Shown here piece after piece: positions 11,701-23,700 of a stretch of 64,000 nt of DNA. Every line of letters starts with the position of its first letter. Position 1 is the stretch's first letter. Location of the stretch: contig CM026404.1 in the NCBI GenBank assembly GCA_014843695.1, positions 82,949,787-83,013,786 of the forward strand, written 5' to 3'. Below the pieces are notes generated by a model. The model was given only the letters and a program-made list of their open reading frames with translations, was not told the DNA's origin and searched no databases. This DNA is from Archivesica marissinica. Lineage: Eukaryota > Mollusca > Bivalvia > Venerida > Vesicomyidae. Made by a program: the position numbers and the translations under genes.

Positions 11701-14700
11701 GAGGTCACATGTATAATAAACAACATATTGGGAACTGGTTACTAAACACAGTTTGGCTGCGTAATAGAGGTTAAATGTATACCAAACAACATATTGGGAA
11801 TCTGGAAACTGGTTGCTTAATAGAGGTCAAATGTATAATAAAACGACATATTGGGAATCTGGAAACTGGCTGCTTAATAGAGGTCAAATGCATAATAAAA
11901 CGACATATTAGGAATCTGGAAACTGGCTGCTTAATAGAGGTCAAATGTATAATAAAACGACATATTGGGAATCTGGAAACTGGCTGCTTAATAGAGGTCA
12001 AATGTATACCAAAACAACATATTGGGAATCTGGAAACTGGCTGCTTAACACAATTTGGCTGCTTAATAAAGGTTCGGTACTTAATTGAGGTAAAATGCAT
12101 AATAAAACATCAATTGAAACAGATCAAGGGGTCCTCCGTGGTCGAGTGCATTACTGCCGTTAACTTCCAATCAAAGCCCCTCACTGCTGTATGTTTGAAT
12201 CCCATTGGGAGTGTCAACTGGCATGCGGAAGGTCCGTGGTTCTACCCAAGTGCTCAGAGGACCATATTTATGTAATTTATATATCTCTGATATGGGAGAG
12301 ACCTATGCTGAAAGGAGATTTTGCGAGATTTGATTATGCATATCTCTCTCTGTCATCTGATATCAGAGAGACCCATGCTGAAAGGAGATTTTGCGAGATT
12401 TGATTATGCATATCTCTCTCTGTCGTCTGATATCAGAGAGACCTATGCTGAAAGGAGTTTACGAGATTTGATTATGCATATCTCTCTCTGCCAGTCTGTC
12501 ATCTGATATCAGAGAGACCACAAACAACAAAACAACCCCCTCTGATATCAGAGAGACCTATGCTGAAAGGAGATTTTGCGAGATTTGATTATGCATATCT
12601 CTGTGATTTATATTGGCTGTCCGATTAGCGCAGTGGTTAGCGAGCTCGCTTCTCACAAATGCAACCCGGGTTCGATCCTCAGACCAGGAAGTATGTGAGA
12701 TGGTACGGTGGTCGCCAGATCGGTTTTTCAGACAGGTCGATTTTCTCCGGGTAATCCGGTTTCCTCCCACATGAATGATCACAAATACGCTGTCATCTGC
12801 GCCAACGACAGTAATTAATATAAGTTGTTACAGCTTATCTCGCAATCGTTGTAAAATAAATAAAGTTTATACTTTAATTAATCAATCGATCGATCAATCA
12901 ATCAATCAATCAATCAAACATCACTTACCACCTCCAACTTGGGCATACTGCTGTTCCGGAGTCAACACTTGCACTATATTCGGGTACAAGGCGCCCACAA
13001 GTATGGCAGAAATCAATTTCAAATTCTTTGAATTCAGGTTGGCCTGTTGGAAAGAGAATATGACAAGATATTACTGTAGTGCTGTGGACAGACCACAAAA
13101 ACATTGGAGCAAACCGGTTTGTCTAAAGTCACGAACATAGACTCCTATCCCTGTTACTGACTGGTCTCAATTGGCAAGTTATCCAACTGGGCTAAGACAT
13201 TACCAGGGTTCCCTCTGTCTGAATGTTCGTCAGCGCCACTTCTTTCGCCAATTGAAAAACACTGGAGCCAATTTAAACAACTTGGAGCCAACTAAGAGCC
13301 ATATAGTTCACAAATAAATATTTGAAGCCATGTATTTGACAAAACATGTGCCAAAAAATTGATTAGCGCCAATTTGTTTTTTGTTGCTATTGGCGCCATT
13401 GGCGACCGACAGCGGGAACACTGCATTATACCTACAATAAATGCATGAAGCATCTAGTCTTCGATTTAATCCATCTGTTGTATATTAATGTTACCTGATG
13501 TAAATATTGATGAATAAAATATGTTTAAACTAAAATTTGCTGCAGCATCATAGCAGTAATTGTACAGCCTTAGATGGAAGTCGTGATAGCGTAGTCGTAG
13601 CGCGTTCGCTTCAGGTGCCAAAGGCCCAGAGTTTGAACCCCGCTGGAGCCGCTACGATTGTGCCCTTAGGCAAGGCATTTAAATTCTACATTGCCTCTTC
13701 TCCCTCCCTCGTGGCGATGGATTCAGCAATTAGATCTCAAGAGTGATTAATATAAGTTGTACAAACTTGTTTCGCAATCGAGCTAAAATAAATTTCCATA
13801 AACTAGATTTTTGGCAGCATTACAAATACACACCTGCGGTCCAGTGGCAGCTACAACACCATCATCACCATTCCTAGCGGCCCTTTCCACATCCCTACTG
13901 GAAACTCCCTCACTGACAAACCCAATATCTGACAACAGCTCGACAAACTGTTGCTTCATACTAGACAACATCTAGATAATAAACCAAATAATATACACAT
14001 CCATCTGTGTAATAGAACACCTCTCAATAAACCTTATAATATACACATCCATCTGTGTAATAGAACACCTCTCAATAAACCTTATAATATACACTTCCAT
14101 CTGTGTAATAGAACACCTCTCAATAAACCTTATAATATACACTTCCATCTGTGTAATAGAACACCTCTCAATAAACCTTATAATATACACTTCCATCTGT
14201 GTAATAGAACACCTCTCAATAAACCTTATAATATACACTTCCATCTGTGTAATAGAACACCTCTCAATAAACCTTATAATATACACTTCCATCTGTGTAA
14301 TAGAACACCTCTCAATAAACCTTATAATATACACTTCCATCTGTGTAATAGAACACCTCTCAATAAACCTTATAATATACACTTCCATCTGTGTAATAGA
14401 ACACCTCTCAATAAACCTTATAATATACACTTCCATCTGTGTAATAGAACACCTCTCAATAAACCTTATAATATACACTTCCATCTGTGTAATAGAACAC
14501 CTCTCAATAAACCTTATAATATACACTTCCATCTGTGTAATAGAACACCTCTCAATAAACCTTATAATATACACTTCCATCTGTGTAATAGAACACCTCT
14601 CAATAAACCTTATAATATACACTTCCATCTGTGTAATAGAACACCTCTCAATAAACCTTATAATATACACATCCATCTGTGTAATAGAACACCTCTCAAT

Positions 14701-17700
14701 AAACCTTATAATATACACTTCCATCTGTGTAATAGAACACCTCTCAATAAACACCACAAACCAAACACCTGTCCATAGATACCACTCTTTTGATGTCCGC
14801 CGTGTAACCGAGAGGTTGAGTCCCGTAAGATCCACGGTTGGGTGTTTGATTAGCGCAGTGGTTAGCGCGATTGCTTCTCACCAATGCAACCCAGGTTCGA
14901 TCCTCGGACCGGGAAGTATGTGAAATGGTACGATGGTCGCCAGATCGGACAGGTGGGTTTTCTCCAGGTATTCCGGTTTCCTTCCACAGTAATGATCACA
15001 TATACACTTTCATCCACACCAACGAGAGTGATTAATATAAGTTGTTAGAACTTGCATCGCAATCGTTGTAAAATAAATCAACTTTAAACTAAGCCACGGT
15101 TGTGTTATCCTTGGACAAGGCTTTAAATCCACATTGCCTCTTCTATCTCGCTGATGGCGATGGATCCCATCAGGAATGAGGTTTCGAGAGCGATACAGGG
15201 TTCATTCTAGGTCAGAATTTTTGGGAGAAGTGAGAAAGCGCGTGATCGCTTCCTTAAATGGTGTTCTTTAATATACTTCTGCAAAATAGGGTTAAAATGC
15301 ACAGTACAACCATTAAATACAACATTTGAATAGAAGGAGTGCTTTATAATGGGCCAGTGTATCTTACTAGACACAATTTTGTTTGAAAATTGTAAAAACC
15401 AAAATGTATATTTTTTTTTTTTTAGGGAGAAGTGGGGCCCCCAGAGGGCGAGGTCAGGGTCCCTAGGGCGACAATTTCGCCCACATCACCCTCTAGAATG
15501 ATCCCTGCGATTAATCTAAAGTTTTTTATATCCAATCCTGCTGTCTATCACCATTCTACAGTAAACGCAATTTCGTGTATCAGATTACAAAGAGTGATTA
15601 TTAGATCAGCGAAAATCATCAAACGCTTTTATGAAAAACCACAGGAGCTGGATGCCTAATCAGATACAAAAATCTACTTTAAATGTCTGTAACACCTACA
15701 AGTCCTCAAATGGCGTTCGTATCACGACAGAGGAATGTGAATAAAATGTGATGACTCACTGAACTTCATCAGGATGCAAACTAACTTCATTGAATGCAAA
15801 GCCGTCACGTCGCGCTTCCGCGGTCTGATCAAAACGGGATAAAGTGTAGTCATGGACTCAGTAGGAATGTTACTCGAACAACCTTGACGTAGCGTCAACT
15901 CGGAGGTTGACTAGCGCCAACTCGGAGGTTGACTAGCGCCAACTCGGAGGTTGCCTAGCGCCAACTCGGAGGTTGCCTAGCGCCAACTCGGAGGTTGCCT
16001 AGCGCCAAACTCGGAGGTTGCCTAGCGCCAACTCGGAGGTTGCCTAGCGCCAAACTCGGAGGTTGACTAGCGCCAACTCGGAGGTTGACTAGCGCCAACT
16101 CGGAGGTTGACTAGCGCCAACTCGGGAGGTTGACTAGCGTCAACTCGGAGGTTGACGGGAGCAACATAGAAACAATTACAAGAACGTGCATGCACGGGGC
16201 CAGCACCTCTCCTCTGCATCTCCGATTTACGTATTATTGAAATATGTAATATATTTTCAAGCTTAAAGGTTCCAGTGTACAGTAGTATTTAGTAGTATTT
16301 AACTATTAAGACCACCGCCGAAATACACTGTACTATTATACCATATTTGATCACGGATCATTTTTTACCTACTTCTTAAGTTATAATGTTTGTTTGTATT
16401 TGATGAAATAAAAACTACTACTACCTACGTCTATATCGTTTCTCACTGTTTTAGAGTTTTTCATAATGCTTTGTGGGGTACGGTCAGTTGTTCTATTTGT
16501 TATTCCCTGTTGAGAGTTTGAATAGTGAAACAGTGGATTATTGATGACAAATGTTCATGTTTATACCTCGAGAGATCTCTTTGACAGGAAGTTGTCCTGG
16601 CAGAAATGGTACGCCATTTGTCCTCCTGTCTTCCGTGCCTCTTTCCAAGCCTGCAACAAGTATACTTAGACTTTTATTGTGTATGATGAATGGTAATCAT
16701 AAAGTAATTAGTAATCATGATTACTTTGCTAAGTAATTGTAATCGATTACATTCCTAGAAAAGTAATTGTAATCATGGATTTGACAAGTAATCATAATCA
16801 ATTACATTACTTAGAATATTAATTGTGATCATAATCATGGATTTGATTTTATAAGTAATTTTAATCAATTACATTTCTTAGAAATGTAATTGTGATCGTA
16901 ATCAGTAATCGTGGATTTGACAAGTAATTGTAATCGATTACATTGGCAAGTAATCGACCCCAAGTATGGACTATGATCTACATTGGATGAGCTTGACCGC
17001 ATGTGACCCACAAGTTTCTCTAACACATGGCATATAACGTATATCATACTCATAATTAAATTGATTTTTAACATTTCTTTCAATAACAAGCTGCTCACAA
17101 ATCATTCACTTTTATTTAAACTTTAGAAAGAACTGTTGAGTCATGCTCTCTAAGGAAGGCAGTTTGATGAATTAGAATCATTTGTGGAGCCTCCATGGTG
17201 TAATTGAGGTGTTCACCCATCTCGTAATCGAGAGGTTGCGAGTTCGAACTCTGCCAGAACTGTTGCGGTGGTTTCCTTAGGCAAGTCTATTATATCCACA
17301 TCCGCTCTTCTCTCTCCTTCATAATGGTGATCGATTCCATCAGGAATGAGGTCTCTATAGGCAAGTCTATTATATCCACATTCGCTCTTCTCTCCTTCAT
17401 GGTGATCGATTCCATCAGGAATGAGGTCTCCATAGGCAGGTCTATTATATCCACATCAGCTCTTCTCTCCTTCATGGTGATCGATTCCATCAGGAATGAG
17501 GTCTCCATAGGCAAGTCTATTATATCCACATCAGCTACTCTCTCTCCTTCATGGTGATCGATTCCATCAGGAATGAGGTCTCCATAGGCAAGTCTATTAT
17601 ATCCACATCATCTCTTCTCTCTCCTTCATGGTGATAGATTCCATCAGGAATGAGGTCTCCATAACGGTTGAACTGTTGTTAGAATTTGTTTCGTATCAAG

Positions 17701-20700
17701 CTAACAATAAATTTGTATAAGAAGCATTTGCATGATTATGTAGCAAACATGTACATTGTAGGCGTTTAGCATGGTAAGGTGGTCCGAGTGGCCGGCAGCA
17801 AATTCCAGCTTCTTTTCTGTAGCTTCGTGCTTCTTACCAAATGGCGTTACCTGAAAACATCACATAAATCTGATACATCGGTATACAACTATTTCATTGC
17901 CATTCGCGGAACAGTCAAAACTATTGATAACATGGAAACGATCATAAAAAAAATGTACTACATTCTCTTCCTTTTTACATTTTTTCTCTTTTTTCTTTCA
18001 TCTTATAATCCTTACCTTAAAGCATTTTTGGTCATTTTTTGTCGGGGTAAAATTATTCTCGCCCAAAATTATTTTCATACGTACATGAAATTCATTACAT
18101 TGACAACAGATCTACATGTATTTGTTTTACTTTAAACATCACTTTATGCGTGTGTAAATATATGTATACTATGTATATAAAATATATGTCATGTACGTAT
18201 GAAAAATAAATGAGGTTACCCGATAGGGGCCCCAAAAATGAAAACAAAAACAAAAAAACTATTGAACCAAGACGCTGTGGATGACCCGGATGAACTATTG
18301 CCTGAGGCCGCAGTTCACAATAAAACTAAGCATATTAAGAACAAATGAAACAGTCAAACCGTATACCACTCAAGGAAATAGTAAAAAGGTATCTTTGTTG
18401 ACAGACTGTCTTTAACTTCTAAAACTATCTCCATAGTCCTGTGAAGGTGAATAGAGCTAGGATTTCGACCTATACCCATCAATCTGCAACACAGCTGTGA
18501 CTTCTTGTTCCAGGGCAGAACTTTGCTTGGATATATTACCAACAATCTCTCGCCACAGGGTAGTGCTTCTGTGTGGGCTTTGAGTCAAAATAGCTCAAAA
18601 CCTTCCCCATCATATTGTTGTGTTATACTTACAAATGGTGACTTAAAGCTGAGACAAGCGGCTATGGTTAAAGCCGGGTCCAGGCATCGGAATATGGCTC
18701 CCAGTAACATTAACTTGCCAATTCTGAAAATATAAGTCACAAATTATTTTTAGGTGTTTCTACATATTTAATTTAGCTTGATTGTGAAACAATTTTTCAG
18801 ACCATAGTTAATCACTGACAATATATATTTATATTTCGGGTTTTACGCTGTAATCAGCACCATTTCGGGCTATATCGCCGATGGGCAGTTTACCTAACAA
18901 CACCTTTCCTGGGCAGGCTCCAGCAGTTAACCAGTACTTGGCTGCACCAACCTCCGTAAGAAACTGCCAACTTTTTCATATAAATGAGACACGGCCTGAG
19001 CATGGCTCGGACTTGTGACCATCAGTGATGATAGGTTACAGTGGTATAGAAGTCAGCGACCTTAACCACTCGACCACAGAGGCGGACCAATCACTGACAA
19101 GGTGTCATTCATGATGGAATCCATCATCATGAGAGAGAGACGAAAGAGGCCATGTGGAATTAAGTGTCTTGCCTCACATCACCACCATTGTTCTAGCGGG
19201 TTTCGAATTCACAACCTCTCGACATAGAGGCGGACACTGTATCATTTCGCTACGGAAACATCATTGTTTTTAATCCAGCATGATCTCATTTGTGGTAAAG
19301 CTAGTTTTGCAGTAGAGCTATCTCCTATGGGGAAATGGTAAATAAGATTTTTACCACCGGACTATGGTGTGTCGCTAAGGTTGGTAAGCGGATGAGAATA
19401 TATATAAATGTAAAACACACATAACAAAGTACATACCTGACATCAACAGGTAAGGTTCCCAGGTGGTAGGTAACCTAGAGATCTATAAATGTAAAACACA
19501 CATAGCAAAGTACATACCTGACATCAACAGGTAAGGTTCCCAGGTTGTAACCTAGAGGTTTATAAATGTAAAACACACATAACAAAGTACATACCTGACA
19601 TCAACAGGTAAGGTTCCAAGGTGGTAACCTAGAGATCTATAAATGTAAAACACACATAGCAAAGTACATACCTGACATCAACAGGTAAGGTTCCCAGGTT
19701 GTAACCTAGAGGTTTATAAATGTAAAACACACATAACAAAGTACATACCTGACATCAACAGGTAAGGTTCCAAGGTGGTAACCTAGAGATCTATAAATGT
19801 AAAACACACATAACAAAGTACATACCTGACATCAACAGGTAAGGTTCCAAGGTGGTAACCTAGAGATTTATAAATGTAAAACACACATAGCAAAGTACAT
19901 ACCTGACATCAACAGGTAAGGTTCCCAGGTGGTAACCTAGAGGCGTCAGCTCCTGTAAAACATCAAGTTATTAATTTATACAAAATATTATATTTTACAC
20001 ACAATGTGGATGCCTACAAAGGTCTTTTATGCTATGCATTATTTCCCTCCCAAATTCATCTATCATCAAACTGTAAATTTAGTTTTGTCTGATTATACTC
20101 AGAGGCGCTATTTGCATACGCTCTGCGTACACTGCCTTTTGCCCTGCCTGACTATCACTTGGAGTGTTGCTGTTTTATAGAGAATGAAGCTTGGACACGT
20201 ATTTCATGAATTGCTACAGATGTTCCAGTAAACATGTTGGTATAACTGTCACTCAATGCATCAATTCTGATATTTTGTTTTTGTGCAAACACTTGATTTT
20301 ATGTGAACAAACAAGTTAACCTTTCAAGAAACCAATTTTAACATTAAACATTGAAGTACATTTCTGATGTAATTTCACACATGTGTGGGGGAAACCTTTT
20401 AGATGCTGATCAAGCATGCATGTGATGATTGTCTACTGGTAAATATACTTGCTTCTCTGCCAACGTAACTAGTCAGTGCAGTTCACCTGTCTAATTGTCT
20501 TTTATAAAGACCTTATATTGCATTATTATTAAAAAACCAATAATCATGAATATATAACAAATAATGATGGATGTAATTAATTAACATACTTAATCAACAT
20601 AATTAACCCCATTATGAAACATATTTGATATTCATCGAAGAACGGGAGCTGGACAGAAAAATGTGTTGGTTTTAAGGGGCAATAACTCTTGTGTTACTGA

Positions 20701-23700
20701 GTCGATCCCGACGCAAATGGCACATGCACACCCACACTATAGTTATACATACTTATTTTGTGAGGCTTAAAATAATATATGAGAACTGGCTCTGGTAAGA
20801 AGCCACGCACGGACGGATGATGCCAAAATATCCACAACGGTGTGTCATTTACTTATCGCAATTTCACAAAACAGTTCACTAGAATGCATATCTTCAAAAT
20901 GTTACAAACCTGAATAATTGATATGCTTACAAATGGAAAGATAAGTGAGAATGTTATTTGCACATTTATACCATGCACAAAGCATACAATACCGGATGAC
21001 AGCTCAGACACACGAAATCTGAGTTACGGTATTACACCCGCTATGCTGTGCAGAAAGTGACTCAAAATGGCAATCTTTTTACCCCTTGGTTGTCGAGCGC
21101 TCCAAGCACCTTGAGTCTGTTGATAGCGGACGTAATGGCCTCATAGTCCGGCGGCTCTGGTAACTTGTGCAGTACAACCTAGAACAATCAGAAACAAGAA
21201 ATGAAGAACGGAGCCAACATTGTACAACACCTGGCACCGAGATTATAACACTTTTCTCAGATCTCAAGCTCAAATGATTTGATTGGTTGATTCTGAGTTT
21301 TACTGCCAGCTGAACCAATCAGAAGCTTGAGATAGGAGAAAAGTTTTATAACCTCGAAGCCTGCTGTCCCTACAAAGACTTAAGTAACCCTATTCTCACT
21401 TCAATGAGATACTACATTGATGAGTTACTCCCCCCTGAATACTATTTAAGGAGGATAGGTCTTTTAAATTGGTTTCCTCTGTTTTCATCGTGGTTTCCTG
21501 TTTTCATCGTGGTTTCCTGTTTTCATCGTGGTTTCCTGTTTTCATCGTGGTTTCCCTTTGCACAAAATGCGGTATCCATTTTCTCATCATAATTTAGTGT
21601 AATCATATTTTACTTGCTATTTTAATTATTTGTGGGTGAAGTTTTCAAAAATGTTTTTTCCCCAGAATTATGTCATTTCCTTAAGCGATTCTCAACAGTT
21701 TTCAACGGTAATTCCGTTTAGATTATTTATTCTAAAAATTTTAAACTTACATGCATAGCGCGAAAGTTGCCATTTTCGATTGCGTGACGTAACTTTAGAC
21801 GTCATTTCTCGACGTAACGTCATCCACCCAGTGGGTCCCTTTTAGTAAATCGCATCACATTTATGACAAACCAAAGTTAGAAACAAAATGGGTTGGGCAA
21901 CAAGTTCTAACAACTTCAGCAAACTGCCCTCCCTCCCCAATCTCGACATACATCGTACAGTACTGGTATATCCAATTGATACTTCACTGTAAAATGTTAT
22001 TATCATTTCCCCCCATGATTTTGATAAAAACTAGGGATGGCAATGAATACCCGAATATTCGAATATTCGCTCGAACGTTCGAATATCCAAATACTGTTAC
22101 AGTATTCGAATATTCGGGAGAAAAAAAAATATATTTGTAAAATTGAAATAAACTGTCATAAAATCAGATACGTCGTTGTTGTTTTCTTTTCAATATATCA
22201 TTTTAAATTGTTTTGCCGAGAAAATACCTTTGAAATATTACTGAAAGTTTGCAGCAACATTCACGCCCATATGTATTTAAATTTTTTAATTAACTGCTCA
22301 ATATTACCCAAAAGTACTACCGTATTTAGCTGTGTATAGTGCGCACATTTCTTACTGAAATCCTCATCCATTTTATCTACTGCGCATTATACACCAGTAC
22401 AGACATCAGGACATTTTTTTCCGGACCAAAATTTCGTGAAAAAACTGAAATTCGACCCGAACGGCCCACAGTCATTCTATAAGTTGTTACATTCGACAAT
22501 CGTTATAAACTAGCTATTAAAACCAGTTGCCGATAGTCTATATAAATAAATCAAATGAATAAGACCACAAAATTAGCATATATTTCGTTTATTTTGGCAA
22601 ACTTTGAAGAATTTAATTGAAATTAGTAAATGCATAAAAAATGGCGATTTGATAACATCACGTGGTTTTATCGTATGTAATATTTCCCGTACTTTTCGCG
22701 TACTTCGCCGTACAATGTACAATGCATTGCATAAAAAAAAAACTTTTTTGGCTGCAGTATTTCAATTGATTGTAGCGATAATTAATTTCGACAAACCTTT
22801 CACAATGGGTCCCAGTTAATTAGGTAGGCTTCACGTGTTGAGAAGTTTGAGCATCTGCTGACATGTTTGAGAACGTGTTGAGATGTTTGAGAACGTGTCG
22901 AGAAATTTGAGCAGGTGTGCCCCGAGTGCGTTACCGTTACTCGATGAGGTATATCTCGAGTGATTAATATAAGTTGTAAAAATCACGGAGCACAATTTTT
23001 AGCGATTCTTGATAAATGTTAAATTTTGACTTGGAAAATTGCGTTTTTCACGTGCGCAGTATACATAGGAACTCAGTTTTTCCGCCGATTTTCGTGCCAG
23101 ATCGTGGGTGCGCACTATACACGGTAGCGCACTATACACAGCTAAATACGGTATTTAAAGTATGATTTTTTTTAATGAACAACGTCAGATCGCCGAGGAA
23201 ACACTGGAAGCCAACGTGGAGGACGTACCATTGAAACTGTCTTCACATGACACTAGTGGTGACTGTGAGCCTACGCCTAAGCGTAGGAAATTGAACTTTC
23301 TAGTGTTTGAGACAAACGAAAAGGAACAGTCTGAGTTAAAGAGCTATTTGCTCGAGAAAATGGTTCCCCATGTGAAACCCCTTGAGTGGTGGCGGAAAAA
23401 TGAACTGAAATTCCCCACTGTCGCTCACGTCGCCCGTAGACTACTGTCAGTGCCAGCAACGTCAGTCCCATCTGAACGAATCTTCTCCGCAACTGGTCTA
23501 CTTATCAACAAGCTAAGGAACAGATTATCCACTTCTCTTGTTGACAACATTATTTTTTTTAACAAGAACAACGTTCAAAAAGGTTGTGACATTGAGTTTT
23601 AATGTGCACGCATGGTGAGATCGTACGGTACTACCCGTTGACATTTATGGACATATATATTGTATGTGTGAAATTTAGTACAAATTGAAATGTTTCCAAG

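Larger units (their letters stand above)
14795..15530 (+). repeat. SINE type B split by two later insertions
   Basis: Type B sequence runs 14795-14840, resumes at 15094-15195 and again at 15508. A SINE type A (14841-15093) and a CAGGG MITE (15196-15507) sit inside it. Confidence 0.75.

Noticed and set aside
13951..14835. Long open frames of 275 and 287 residues on both strands
   Set aside because: They are a 48-bp array (multiple of 3, no stop in these frames), identical copy to copy at the DNA level, and lie in an intron of the helicase gene.
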